From [Clostridium] citroniae WAL-17108 (GTDB taxonomy: Bacteria > Bacillota > Clostridia > Lachnospirales > Lachnospiraceae): DNA of 64,000 bases. The notes below the pieces were generated by a model. That model was not told the DNA's origin. It saw only the letters and a program-made list of their open reading frames with translations, and did no database searches. The position numbers and the translations under genes are program-made. The stretch is from assembly GCF_000233455.1 (NCBI RefSeq), contig NZ_JH376420.1, positions 2,038,634 through 2,102,633 on the forward strand. Direction: 5' to 3'. Shown one piece after another: positions 1 through 9,169 of the stretch. Numbering within the stretch: position 1 is the stretch's first letter; every line of letters starts with the position of its first letter.

Positions 1-16
1 TTTCTTCTGCCCGAAT

Positions 17-517
17 TTACAGGAAATTCAGGGAAAAATGGGCTTCCCCTTCCTTATCGATCTCCATCAGCATATAGGACGGCTTGTGTCCGTCCTGGCG
101 CGGATAGGAGAGGCTGCCAGGATTCAGCACGATCAGATCCTTATCCCCGGGCTTTCTGTCCACCTCATAGAACGGCCTGTGGGTATGGCCGAACATGGCT
201 ATGTCAAAGCCCCTGGCCCTGGCTTCCTCTGCAAGGTACTCGGCGCCCACCGATACATTGTAATAATGTCCATGGGTCAGAAGGGTCCTGTAACCACCGA
301 TCATAATGTCCTTTTCCCGTTCCAGATTGGAAAAAAAATCATTGTTGCCCAGGATCATCTGAAGGTCGCAGTCCTCATTGACCCAGGACGCGATCATATG
401 CTCGCTGCCCTCCGCGTCTCCCAGATGGATCAGCATATCCAGATGTCCTGTCCGGGCAATGACCTGTTTCAGGTTTCCGTCTTTTCTATGAGTATCACTG
501 ACAATTAATATTTTCAT
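17..517 (-). CDS. YfcE/MJ0936-type metallophosphoesterase
   Basis: Predicted cytosolic phosphodiesterase of 166 aa from the calcineurin-like superfamily. Metal-binding motifs appear in the usual order: SDTHRK near the N-terminus, HLGDAEGS, GNND, LTHGH and GHTHRP towards the C-terminus. The longer reading frame starts at 556, but the ATG at 517 is preferred because it has GGAGAGGA about 8 nt upstream and the family typically begins MKILIVSDTH. The start overlaps the end of rdgB by 23 nt, so the two are probably translationally coupled. The substrate is unknown. A second member of the family lies at 3867-4424. Confidence 0.88.
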   Translation of the reverse strand: MKILIVSDTHRKDGNLKQVIARTGHLDMLIHLGDAEGSEHMIASWVNEDCDLQMILGNNDFFSNLEREKDIMIGGYRTLLTHGHYYNVSVGAEYLAEEARARGFDIAMFGHTHRPFYEVDRKPGDKDLIVLNPGSLSYPRQDGHKPSYMLMEIDKEGEAHFSLNFL

Positions 518-1136
518 CCTGCGTCCTCTCCATCTCTCTTTTAAGCACTTTCTCAAGAGCCGCTTTCATTGCCCTTAAGGCTTTCCCCCTGTGGCTGATC
601 TTATTCTTCTCCTCCATGGTGATCTCAGCCGATGTCAGACCATACTCGGGCAGGAAAAGAATGGGATCATACCCAAACCCTCCGCTTCCGGCAGGTTCTT
701 CTGCTATCATTCCCTCCATGGTCTCCTCCGTATGAAGGACCCGTCCGTCCGGCAGCACGGCCGCTATGTTGCACACAAACCGGGCGCTGCGGGACCTGCC
801 CCCGGCATCCTTCAGCCGGTCAATGATATTCCTGTTCTTTATCTCATAGGAGGTATCCTCCCCCATATATCTTGCGGAGTATATCCCCGGTTCGCCGCCG
901 ATGTAATCCACCGCCAGACCGGAATCATCTGCCAGCACAATATCGCCTGTCACCTTCCAGACCGCTTTGGCCTTGATCTCAGCGTTCTCCCCAAAGGTGG
1001 TTCCGTCCTCCACGATGTCCAGATCCACACCTGCCTCCTTCATGGACAGCACAGGCAGCCCCAGATCTCCCAAGAGGGCTCTGATCTCCCTCATCTTTCC
1101 TTCATTGCCAGTGGCAAAAATGATTCTGTGTCCCAT
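495..1136 (-). CDS. rdgB: RdgB/HAM1 family XTP/dITP diphosphatase
   Basis: House-cleaning enzyme that hydrolyses non-canonical purine triphosphates (XTP, dITP, ITP) to monophosphates, keeping them out of DNA and RNA. The family signature FATGNEGKMREI is at the N-terminus, followed by LADDSGLAVD, GEPGIYSARY, the GFGYDPIF-like block GFGYDPILF, and KNKISHRGKAL near the C-terminus. Length is 213 aa, normal for the family. The ATG at 1136 is chosen over the one at 1151 because TGAGGA lies 8 nt before it and the family usually starts just before IIFATGN. It sits 29 nt after a papain-like lipoprotein gene and overlaps the phosphoesterase gene downstream. Confidence 0.95.
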   Translation of the reverse strand: MGHRIIFATGNEGKMREIRALLGDLGLPVLSMKEAGVDLDIVEDGTTFGENAEIKAKAVWKVTGDIVLADDSGLAVDYIGGEPGIYSARYMGEDTSYEIKNRNIIDRLKDAGGRSRSARFVCNIAAVLPDGRVLHTEETMEGMIAEEPAGSGGFGYDPILFLPEYGLTSAEITMEEKNKISHRGKALRAMKAALEKVLKREMERTQDENINCQ

Positions 1137-1165
1137 TTTTCCGATCCTCATCTGTTATACTTCAA

Positions 1166-2686
1166 TTATTTATACTTGGTGTAAACCTTCAGGCAGATAT
1201 TGCAGCCCTGGGTTTCCTCCACATGTTCCCAGACATTGCCGTCATGGCTTAGATAACCCTCCCCGTCCTTTAGGTCCACCAAAGCGATCCCGTCCCCGGC
1301 ATCATATTCTATGGCAACCGGATGGACGGTCCCGGGTGTTATTATTTTAACTATTATAGCAAATTTTTCATCATCATCCAATAGTATTTTTTCTTCCAGG
1401 GGAATTGTATAAAACCCCGCATTGGCCAGCTTACCCCGTGCCAGAAGTGTGCGGCTGTTCAGCGCCTTTTCAAGTTCCGGATCCCCGGCCTCAGGCAGAT
1501 GTCTGGCCACATAAAGCTCATACTGGGTATCACTGTCCGTTGCATAGAATCCGGCGGCTGCCAGCATTTCCCCGGAACCGGCCCTGTACGCATTGGAAAA
1601 CCATGCCTCGTCCTGGCCGTATCCGATCTGGCCCACCCAGCCGCACAGATCGCTCTGGTGGATCCTATCGTAATTATTTACCTGCTCCACGCCTGTGTAG
1701 ACAATATTATGAACCCCGATATTGGTGTCGTAGTAGGATACGTAAAAATATCCCTGGTCCCCAAAATCCTCACCCCAGCTGTTGGTACAGATAAACGCCC
1801 CATCCCCCTCCAGGTCCATATTAAAATTCTCCCTGGAATAATTGTCATCCCATCCAACAATCACGGAATCATGGTTCGGCTTTTCGCTGCCCATATAACA
1901 GTAGGAATTGGTTTCCCGGTTATAGTACACGGACTCGCTCTGGTAATCCCTCATGGAGGTATACAGAGAACTCTGCACCCCTCCTTCCAGGTATACGGCC
2001 CGTTTAACGGCATCATAATCCTTGGCCTTCAGGACCTGGATCTCCTGCACATGCTTCCTGGGCATTAGACCATCCGGCGAATAACCGTCCCCGTAAGGGT
2101 CCTCGGATTCCAGCACAGGCCCCTGCCATGCCAGAAGATAGGCCATGGACATGGTGTACTCCCCGCCCTCATCCTGGCTTAAAAGAAAGTTGTTGTGCAT
2201 GGACATGTGGTCCACTGCAAATGTCATCCTCTGCCCAGGCAGCAGGGAAGACTCCAGAGCGGTGAGGGATGCAAAGGCCCAGCACGTTCCCAGGGATCCC
2301 TGGTTGCCGATCTGGGGCGCCCTTCCCTCTGTCCTGTAGTCATAGGCAGCCGGCAGCTTTACCTGCGGTCCGTAACCCCGGTTCCATATATATGGTTTAT
2401 ACTCATCCTTTGTCTCTTTTTCCTGTGTATCCTTTTCCTTCGTTTCTTTTTCCCGTTCTTCTTCCTTTCCCGTCTCTCCCCCGTCAGTCCGGCCGGCCGT
2501 ATGGCCGGCGCTGTTCTCCTGCGTGCCTGATAAGCTCTCCTGCGTCTCCTGCTGCATCTCCTGCCGGGGATTTCCCGCCCCAAGACTGCCGCAACCGGAA
2601 ACAGACCCCGCCAGCAAAACGCCGGCCAGGGCCAATATCAGCCACTTCTGGCCTGTATATGAAATAAAGGTATTGCTGTTTCTCAA
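1166..2686 (-). CDS. Papain-family (C1A) cysteine protease lipoprotein
   Basis: Predicted surface-anchored protease of 506 aa. The proposed start is TTG at 2686, whose first two bases overlap the TGA stop of the upstream methyltransferase (TTGA), with AGGAG about 11 nt before it. From that start the protein opens with a lipoprotein signal peptide ending in SVSGC (Cys about 32), then a charged linker rich in Glu and Lys (about 45-97). The papain core follows: Gln in GNQGSLGTCWAF (about 129), catalytic Cys about 135, His in NHDSVIVGWDD (about 272) and Asn in CTNSWG (about 302). The remaining 150 or so residues resemble the lectin-like domain often found after such cores in Clostridia. The target is unknown. 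The reading frame extends upstream to 2845, but that stretch overlaps the neighbouring gene and would bury the signal peptide. Confidence 0.88.
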   Translation of the reverse strand: MRNSNTFISYTGQKWLILALAGVLLAGSVSGCGSLGAGNPRQEMQQETQESLSGTQENSAGHTAGRTDGGETGKEEEREKETKEKDTQEKETKDEYKPYIWNRGYGPQVKLPAAYDYRTEGRAPQIGNQGSLGTCWAFASLTALESSLLPGQRMTFAVDHMSMHNNFLLSQDEGGEYTMSMAYLLAWQGPVLESEDPYGDGYSPDGLMPRKHVQEIQVLKAKDYDAVKRAVYLEGGVQSSLYTSMRDYQSESVYYNRETNSYCYMGSEKPNHDSVIVGWDDNYSRENFNMDLEGDGAFICTNSWGEDFGDQGYFYVSYYDTNIGVHNIVYTGVEQVNNYDRIHQSDLCGWVGQIGYGQDEAWFSNAYRAGSGEMLAAAGFYATDSDTQYELYVARHLPEAGDPELEKALNSRTLLARGKLANAGFYTIPLEEKILLDDDEKFAIIVKIITPGTVHPVAIEYDAGDGIALVDLKDGEGYLSHDGNVWEHVEETQGCNICLKVYTKYK

Positions 2687-3846
2687 TTCTCTCTGCTCTC
2701 CTGACTGCGTCTGGGAGGCTTTGGTCCCATGAACTGGTAAAAGTATGTCTTCATCATACCATTGTAGATCTTCCTGTTCTTGTCCGCCCTGCGCCCAATG
2801 TACTGCTCCGCGTCCTCGTAGGAAGTAATCAGGTACATGGACCATGCATCCAGGGCAGCATAGCGCTCCCCGATCTCCCTGTACAGGGCTGGAAGGTTGG
2901 ATTTCTCCTCAAGCCGCTCGCCGTACGGCGGGTTGGATATAATAAATCCATATTTCTTGGGATGGCTTAAAGCGCTGACAGGCCTTTGCTGGAAATGGAT
3001 CATATGGTCCACTCCGGCAGACTCTGCATTGGCCCTGGCCGCCTTTACAATATCACCGTCAATGTCATACCCCTGAATGTCCGCCTTCACATCCCTGTCC
3101 ACCAGTTCATTGGCCTCATCCATGGCCTCATACCAGCATTTACGCTTGATCAAATTCTTCCAGTCCTCAGACAGGAAGGAGCGGTTCATACCCGGCGCCA
3201 TATTGGCCGCCATCATGGCCGCTTCAATGGGAAATGTCCCGCTTCCGCAAAAGGGATCCACCAGTATGCGTTCTTTGTTCCACGGGGTCAGCATAATCAG
3301 TGCGGCTGCCAGGGTTTCTGTAATGGGCGCCTTGCTGGTCAGTGTCCTGTATCCGCGTTTGTGGAGTGAATCGCCGCTGGTGTCTATACCCACTGTCACC
3401 ACATCCTTATACAGAAATACGCGCAGGGGATAGCTGGCTCCATTTTCAGGGAACCATGATACGCCATAATGCTTTTTCATCCGCTCCACCATTGCCTTTT
3501 TCATGATGGATTGTATATCAGAGGGGCTGAACAGCTTGCTCTTGATGGAGGAAGCCTTTGCAACCCAGAATTTTCCATCCTCCGGCACATATTCCTCCCA
3601 GGCAATGGCTTTTGTACCCTGAAACAGTTCCTCAAATGTCTCTGCCTTAAAACTCCCCACCTTTAAAAGCACACGCTCCGCGGTGCGCAGGAATATATTG
3701 GCGCGGCAGATCGCTTCATCATCACCGATAAAGGTAACACGGCCATCCTCCACAAGGGATATCTCATATCCCAGATCCAGTATCTCTTTTTTCAGCACCG
3801 CTTCCAGTCCAAAATGGCAGGGTGCGATCAGTTCATATGTCTTCAA
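2683..3846 (-). CDS. THUMP-domain class I SAM-dependent RNA methyltransferase (RlmL/YpsC-like)
   Basis: Probable 23S rRNA guanine-N2 methyltransferase acting in the cytosol. The 387 aa protein has an N-terminal ferredoxin-like/THUMP region (about 1-155, with LLKVGSFKAETFEELFQGT), then a Rossmann methyltransferase with LVDPFCGSGTFPIEAA (SAM binding) and the catalytic IISNPPYGERL motif typical of N2-guanine methyltransferases. It is the short Firmicute form, without the RlmK half of the E. coli enzyme. The start is TTG at 3846 with GAGAGGA 7 nt upstream; no ATG is available nearby. Its stop overlaps the TTG start of the protease gene. Confidence 0.9.
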   Translation of the reverse strand: MKTYELIAPCHFGLEAVLKKEILDLGYEISLVEDGRVTFIGDDEAICRANIFLRTAERVLLKVGSFKAETFEELFQGTKAIAWEEYVPEDGKFWVAKASSIKSKLFSPSDIQSIMKKAMVERMKKHYGVSWFPENGASYPLRVFLYKDVVTVGIDTSGDSLHKRGYRTLTSKAPITETLAAALIMLTPWNKERILVDPFCGSGTFPIEAAMMAANMAPGMNRSFLSEDWKNLIKRKCWYEAMDEANELVDRDVKADIQGYDIDGDIVKAARANAESAGVDHMIHFQQRPVSALSHPKKYGFIISNPPYGERLEEKSNLPALYREIGERYAALDAWSMYLITSYEDAEQYIGRRADKNRKIYNGMMKTYFYQFMGPKPPRRSQESREN

Positions 3847-3866
3847 TCAATTATCCTCTCCGCATA

Positions 3867-4424
3867 TTACAGCTTCATTTCTTTTACCAGGTCCCCGTCC
3901 AGGGTGAGGATCCGGAATACCCCGTCCACAAGCATGGCATAGGTATGGGGATTCCCTCCCTTGGGTATGGAAACAGACCCTGGGTTGAGCACAGTGATGC
4001 GTCCGCAGGGTGTATTGTCAACTGTCTCCGCTTTCAGAAGGTGGGTGTGTCCATGAACAAGGATATCGCCTTCCTTCATGGGAGGAAGATGGTCCTGGTC
4101 AAACACATGTCCATGGGTGGCATAAAAGGTTTTGCCCTCGATCACAAACAGTCCGTAATCCGCCATGATGGGGAAATCAAGCACCATCTGGTCCACCTCT
4201 GTATCACAGTTTCCCCGAACCGCATAAATTTCATTCTTCATGGAATTTAACATGGCAATGACTTCCTTGGGCGCATAATCCCTTGGCAGGTCATTGCGGG
4301 GACCGTGGTACAGAATATCTCCCAGCAAAACCAGGCGCTCTGCTCCGGTCCCTTCATATATATCCAGCATCCTCCTGCAATAGTACGCAGAACCGTGTAT
4401 ATCCGATGCAAACATTATCTTCAT
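3867..4424 (-). CDS. yfcE: YfcE-like phosphodiesterase
   Basis: Second metallophosphoesterase of the window (185 aa). The family start MKIMFASDIHGS is followed by LLGDILYHGPRN, AVRGNCDTEVD, ATHGHVFD and VHGHTHLLK, which supply the expected dinuclear metal ligands. The YHGPRN segment after the GD motif is characteristic of E. coli YfcE-type enzymes, which act on phosphodiesters in vitro; the physiological substrate is not known. The ATG at 4424 is chosen because GGAGG sits 8 nt upstream. It lies 20 nt after the methyltransferase gene and 47 nt after the rhodanese gene, so the group may be one operon. Confidence 0.92.
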   Translation of the reverse strand: MKIMFASDIHGSAYYCRRMLDIYEGTGAERLVLLGDILYHGPRNDLPRDYAPKEVIAMLNSMKNEIYAVRGNCDTEVDQMVLDFPIMADYGLFVIEGKTFYATHGHVFDQDHLPPMKEGDILVHGHTHLLKAETVDNTPCGRITVLNPGSVSIPKGGNPHTYAMLVDGVFRILTLDGDLVKEMKL

Positions 4425-4471
4425 GGGTTTATCCTCCTGAAAACAGCTTTTATCACTCAAACTTACGGTTT

Positions 4472-4804
4472 CTATTCTATAGCTGAAACCGGGCTTCTGT
4501 CAATGTATTTCCCCCGGTAATTCAACATTCCTCCAGCCAGATCCACTGCATCATAGCCCAATCTCCACAGGTCCCGGCAGACCACCATGCTTTTCGCCCC
4601 CCGGTCACAATAGAACACCACGGTACCGTCCCTTCTGATAAGATCCATGTTACACTCCAGCTCCTCGTAGGGAATGTTCATACTTCCCCACAAGCGGTCA
4701 TGCTCATACATCCACGGTTCCCGCAGATCCACCAGCTGGGCCACTTTTCCCTGCTCCAGCCATTCGTCAAATTGTCTATATGATATCATTGGAAATGTCG
4801 TCAT
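4472..4804 (-). CDS. Rhodanese-like domain protein
   Basis: Single-domain rhodanese of 110 aa, a possible sulfur carrier or sulfurtransferase. The domain covers almost the whole protein: DEWLEQGKVAQLVDLREPWMYE at the start, the GSMNIP motif, and the active-site loop CDRGAKS with the catalytic Cys at about 66. There is no signal peptide, so it should be cytosolic. AGGTGAG lies upstream of the ATG. The neighbouring genes do not point to a specific sulfur pathway. Confidence 0.88.
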   Translation of the reverse strand: MTTFPMISYRQFDEWLEQGKVAQLVDLREPWMYEHDRLWGSMNIPYEELECNMDLIRRDGTVVFYCDRGAKSMVVCRDLWRLGYDAVDLAGGMLNYRGKYIDRSPVSAIE

Positions 4805-4985
4805 TTCCTACTCACCTGCCCTTTCCTTTACGGCCGGCCGGCAAAAAAGCCTGTCAGACGTGTCCTATTATCAATATATGCGGTGTGGTCCATGGGGTGA
4901 AGGATCAAACCGGGATTGTGGGGACTTTGGGGCGGACCTGGGCGGGGCGGGCCTGATCCCGGGGCTTCGGGCCGTGGACACCACC

Positions 4986-5021
4986 AAAAAGCCGGCGTAC
5001 TTGGTTGCACGCCGGCTTTTT
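4986..5021. terminator. Rho-independent terminator after the alpha-mannosidase operon
   Basis: A perfect 12-bp inverted repeat (arms 4987-4998 and 5009-5020, core GCCGGCGT) with a 10-nt loop, flanked by A and T runs so that it can work in both directions. It lies downstream of the alpha-mannosidase gene and upstream of the rhodanese gene. The rest of the 320-bp gap 4805-5125 shows no convincing gene. Confidence 0.85.
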
Positions 5022-5125
5022 AGCCGTTCCGTTATTCTATTGTTCTATGATTATCGGTTTTTACTGACCCGCCTGTTACGGCGTCTTCATTTCCCGTGCT
5101 GTATTTGCGCACTTTCCCCTGCTCT

Positions 5126-8100
5126 CTATGGGCTTTGAAGCATAAGTTTCACGGTCTTGATCTCAAAGGGCATAAATGAGAGCCTGGTTCCCTCCTTTGC
5201 CACATCCAGCGTCCTCTCCTCTGCCTCCAGCATATCACATTCCGCAGCCCCCTTTACCGGAAGCCTCCATGTGAGGCGCGTGTCCGTGCGCTGGTTAAAG
5301 CACTCATACATTCGCAGGATCACATCCCGGCTGTCCTCCGCCTGTTTCACCACTTCGATCACAATATTATCCGCATCCACGGATACCAGGGAATACTGTG
5401 GCGGGAGGGTGCGGTCAGATCCGTTTTTCACAGCTGCCATCAGGGGATTATTAAACAGATACGCCTGTTTCACCGTGCCGGCTTCCCTCCAGTCCCCCTT
5501 GTGGGGATAAATGGAATACCAAAACTCGTGTTTTTCCTTGTCCGCATCCGGATTGGGATACAGAGGGGACTTTAACATGGTCAGCCCCACCACTCCGTCC
5601 TTTACGCTGCAGCCGTATTTGCAGTCGTTGAGAAAGCTGACCCCGTACCCGTACTCGGACACATCCAGCCACTTATGGACACATACCTCAAATTTTGCAA
5701 AATCCCATGAGGTGTTGGAATGGGTGGGCCGTTTTACATTGCCGTACTGGATCTCAAAGGACGCTTCATCCGTATGGACATCCAGCGGGAATATATCCTT
5801 CAGCATAATCAGGTGCTCGTTCCAGTCCACCTTGGTCCGTATATCGATCCTGGGGGTATGGCCATACAGGTAAATAGTCTGGGAAATGGTTGAATCCAGG
5901 TACTGCCGGTCGATCTGCACCGCGGCGCGCACCGGCCCCATCTCCGTAACCTGAACAGATGAGACCTGATCCACTTCCCAGCTTTTCTCCGTATAGTAGT
6001 TATTGATATCCCACGCATCATAGTTGTGGGGACGGTCCTCGTAGCTCATGATCACATTGCCGGCCCGGCCCGGCTTCAGGACCTCACGCTTGTTCTCCTT
6101 ATCATAAATGCGTGAAAACTGGCCCTTTTCGTTGAATTCCAGGATAAAGTACCGGTTCTCCATTCCCCTCTCGCTGACAGTCAGTTCCGAAGGCATGGCG
6201 TTCTCCTCCCCATACCCGTAGGTACGGTACCCCCTTGAGGGCACTCCCAGGGCCTCAAAGATGCAGCGGCCCTCCGCTGTCTGCTGGACCGGAATCTTTC
6301 CTGAGCCGTCCCGAAGCCCGGTTACCTCTTTCCCCTTCCCCGGTGAAAATTCCGCAATCCCTTCTCCCAAAGCGCCGTAAGGATTAAACACCACCACGTC
6401 CCCGGCTCCGGCATCCACATGATCCGCCAGCCTTTGAAGCTGTTCCCTGATCTGCTGCCCGGCACGTTCCAACAATTCTTCATACTCTGCCTTGGAATCT
6501 TCATATACCTCTTTGATGGATGAACCGGGCAGTATATCGTGGAACTGATTCTTCATCACGGTCTCCCAGCTCTCCTTTAGCAGCCGGGCCGGATACTTCC
6601 CTCCCGGATGCCCTCCGCCAGGCAGGTCTTCCTCCCCCAGCAGGCATTCCTCCATCACTCCCAGCCATTCCATGTTCTGGCAGGCAAACTCCGATTTCCT
6701 GTTATAACGTTTATTCCGTGCCATGGTGGTATAAGTGCCCCTGTGGTATTCCAGGTACAGTTCGCCGCTCCACACAGGCAGATAGGGGTTTTGGCATATA
6801 TCCTGTTCCAGCTTTTCAAAGAACTCCGTTACATGGGACATTCTGGTGTTGGGGCAGCCCGGGATCCCCTTGGATAGCCGCCTCTGGTTTTCCAGCATTT
6901 CCCTGGTGGTCCCTCCGCCGCCGTCCCCGTAGCCGCAGGCCATCAGAGTCTCCTGGTTCAGGTATTTCTGGCTGTACCGTTTCCAGGATCCCTTGACCTG
7001 GGACGGATTGATAAAGCCGTTATAAGTGGTGAAAAAGTTGGTCCTGTTGGCATTGTCCGCCGTGTCCTTATAATCCCTGGTGGGCATAAAATGCGTCAGG
7101 ATCTCCGTGCCATCGATTCCCCTCCACATGAACGTATCATAGGGCATGCGGTTGAATTCATTCCAATTGATCTTAGTGGTCATGAAATACCGGATCCCTG
7201 TCTTTTTCATGATCTGGGGCAGGGCCGCTGAGTAGCCGAACACATCCGGCAGCCATACGACCACATTGTCCTTTCCAAATTCTTCCTTGAAAAAACGCTT
7301 GCCGTACAGGATCTGGCGCACCAGGGATTCCCCTGATGAGAGGTTGCAGTCCGCCTCCACAAACATGGCCCCCTCTGTCTCCCACCGCCCTTCACGGACC
7401 CGTTCCCTGATCTCCTCATAGATCTCAGGGGCGTTCTTTTTCACAAATTGGTACAAAAGGGGCTGGCTGGACATGAACTTATACTCCGGATACTGCCGCA
7501 TAAGTTCCAGCACCGTGGAAAAGCTGCGCACAGCCTTGTCCTGCGTGACCCTCAGGGTCCACAGCCAGGCACAGTCAATATGGGTGTGGCCTACACAGCA
7601 GATGGTCGGCCTGTCCTTGGTGCCGCACCGTTTTTCATAAAATTCCTCTGTTATGTATTGCTGCGCCCTGGCAAGGCTTTCATAATATTCAGGCGACCCC
7701 TCCTTGCGGAAATCCAGAAGATTGACGGACTGGTTGATGATATTGATGATGGTTATATAATCCCGGTCCTCCTCGTCCAGCAGGCAGGCCGTATGATATG
7801 GCACGGAAATATCATAATAGTATTGTTCGGTCAGGCGGTCCAGCACCTTCAGGGAAGCCTTGAGTTTTAAGTTAAAATTCTGGTCCCCTGTGAACGCAGA
7901 GAGAACGATCCGGTACTCCTGCCCCGGCGCAGCATGTTCGGAAAGGACCACCTCCCGGTGATTGACATCCAATCCCTGGCGCAGCACGCCGTCCACATAA
8001 CAGGAGAACTGCGGGTTGGTTGCGTCCCATCCCCCTTCCTTTCCGGTGAGGATCTCAAGGCAGACACATTTTCCCTCAAAGCATTCCGGTACCGTTGCCT

Positions 8101-8308
8101 TAAGGTCGAACCAGTAATACTCTCTGTGGCCTCCCCATATCCCCCCGCTGCCAAAGGGCTTCCATTCCGAAGCATTCAGATCCATTCTGCCCCTGTAGTT
8201 TTCCTCCGACTTGATAAAGCGTATATCCGTTACCTCCCGGGTCAGGGGGTAAATCTGTTGTTCCAGATAAGAAAGGAACTTTCCTATCCGCTGGCGAAGC
8301 ATGATCAT
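5126..8308 (-). CDS. Glycoside hydrolase family 38 alpha-mannosidase
   Basis: Cytosolic-type alpha-mannosidase of 1060 aa; no signal peptide is seen, so imported mannosides are probably cleaved inside the cell. Zinc and catalytic motifs of GH38 are clear: GHTHIDCAWLW (about 240-250, ligands His241 and Asp245 by family analogy) and WLPDVFGYSAALPQI with the nucleophile Asp at about 355. An N-terminal beta region (about 40-160) precedes the catalytic barrel and a long C-terminal beta domain follows it, as in bacterial relatives. The start at 8308 has AAGGAGG 6 nt upstream. The gene is the last of a CUT1 transporter operon, 26 nt after a permease gene, which suggests the transporter brings in mannose-containing oligosaccharides. 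Confidence 0.95.
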   Translation of the reverse strand: MIMLRQRIGKFLSYLEQQIYPLTREVTDIRFIKSEENYRGRMDLNASEWKPFGSGGIWGGHREYYWFDLKATVPECFEGKCVCLEILTGKEGGWDATNPQFSCYVDGVLRQGLDVNHREVVLSEHAAPGQEYRIVLSAFTGDQNFNLKLKASLKVLDRLTEQYYYDISVPYHTACLLDEEDRDYITIINIINQSVNLLDFRKEGSPEYYESLARAQQYITEEFYEKRCGTKDRPTICCVGHTHIDCAWLWTLRVTQDKAVRSFSTVLELMRQYPEYKFMSSQPLLYQFVKKNAPEIYEEIRERVREGRWETEGAMFVEADCNLSSGESLVRQILYGKRFFKEEFGKDNVVVWLPDVFGYSAALPQIMKKTGIRYFMTTKINWNEFNRMPYDTFMWRGIDGTEILTHFMPTRDYKDTADNANRTNFFTTYNGFINPSQVKGSWKRYSQKYLNQETLMACGYGDGGGGTTREMLENQRRLSKGIPGCPNTRMSHVTEFFEKLEQDICQNPYLPVWSGELYLEYHRGTYTTMARNKRYNRKSEFACQNMEWLGVMEECLLGEEDLPGGGHPGGKYPARLLKESWETVMKNQFHDILPGSSIKEVYEDSKAEYEELLERAGQQIREQLQRLADHVDAGAGDVVVFNPYGALGEGIAEFSPGKGKEVTGLRDGSGKIPVQQTAEGRCIFEALGVPSRGYRTYGYGEENAMPSELTVSERGMENRYFILEFNEKGQFSRIYDKENKREVLKPGRAGNVIMSYEDRPHNYDAWDINNYYTEKSWEVDQVSSVQVTEMGPVRAAVQIDRQYLDSTISQTIYLYGHTPRIDIRTKVDWNEHLIMLKDIFPLDVHTDEASFEIQYGNVKRPTHSNTSWDFAKFEVCVHKWLDVSEYGYGVSFLNDCKYGCSVKDGVVGLTMLKSPLYPNPDADKEKHEFWYSIYPHKGDWREAGTVKQAYLFNNPLMAAVKNGSDRTLPPQYSLVSVDADNIVIEVVKQAEDSRDVILRMYECFNQRTDTRLTWRLPVKGAAECDMLEAEERTLDVAKEGTRLSFMPFEIKTVKLMLQSP

Positions 8309-8334
8309 TTCTAACCTCCTTAAATCTTGAAACT

Positions 8335-9156
8335 CTACCCTTTTGCGGCTCCTGATAAACTGAATCCTTTGGACATATAATTCTGGGACAATATGTACAG
8401 CAGGATGGAGGGCAGCGTGTAGATGATGGAATAAGCTGCCAGAGGACCGTAGTCAATAAGTCCATACTGGCCGAAAAACTGATACAGCTTCACGGAAGCC
8501 GGCATCTTGGACGCTGAGCTGAGAAGGATATACGGAACAAAAAAGTTGCCCCAGCTCTTGGAAAACGTGTAGATAAACACGGTGCAGATTCCCGGAAACA
8601 TTAACGGCAGCACAACCCCTGTAATGGATTTCATAGTGGTGGCCCCGTCTACCCAGGCAGCCTCCTCCAGTTCCTGGGGAACCGCGTCCATAAAATTCTT
8701 CATCAGCCACAGCCCGTAGGGAAGGGATGAGGCCGAGAGGTACAGGATCACTCCCCAGATTTTGTCCAAAAGCCCCAGACTCAGGTACATTTTATAAACC
8801 GGGACGATCACGGCGATCATGGGCAGGGCGGTCATAAATAGTATGATGTTCATAAATGCCTTTTTGTAGCTCAATTTGTATCTGGACAGCGGATATGCGG
8901 CCAGGCAGGACAGCAGGACCACTGCCAGTGATTCCACAAATGATATCACAAAGCCCACCCAGTAAGCCCGCAGATTGCTTTTTTCCGTCAGCACACTGAC
9001 AAAGTTGCCCATGGTCCAGGCCGCAGGGGTCTTAAGGGCATCGCTGGCATTGGGGTCCAGTGACGCCGCCACCAGCCACACCAGGGGCAAAAGGAATGTA
9101 AGCGCCATAAAACTCAATACAATATAATGCAGATAATTGACCTGTTTGTTATTCAT
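8335..9156 (-). CDS. Carbohydrate ABC transporter permease, MalG-like
   Basis: Inner-membrane subunit of a CUT1-type sugar importer (273 aa) with about six membrane segments. The first is at about residues 9-30 (VLSFMALTFLLPLVWLVAA). The EAA loop that contacts the ATPase reads EEAAWVDGATTMKSITGVVLPLMFPG. The C-terminus YMSKGFSLSGAAKG is typical of MalG-like proteins. The GGGAGG ribosome site is well placed. It follows the partner permease by 13 nt. No ATPase gene is present in the cluster. Confidence 0.93.
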   Translation of the reverse strand: MNNKQVNYLHYIVLSFMALTFLLPLVWLVAASLDPNASDALKTPAAWTMGNFVSVLTEKSNLRAYWVGFVISFVESLAVVLLSCLAAYPLSRYKLSYKKAFMNIILFMTALPMIAVIVPVYKMYLSLGLLDKIWGVILYLSASSLPYGLWLMKNFMDAVPQELEEAAWVDGATTMKSITGVVLPLMFPGICTVFIYTFSKSWGNFFVPYILLSSASKMPASVKLYQFFGQYGLIDYGPLAAYSIIYTLPSILLYILSQNYMSKGFSLSGAAKG

Positions 9157-9169
9157 GCTGCGCTCCTCC

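Noticed and set aside
4828-5010. 60-codon minus-strand frame before the rhodanese gene
   Set aside because: It overlaps the terminator hairpin, is Pro-rich without a domain and lacks a ribosome site.
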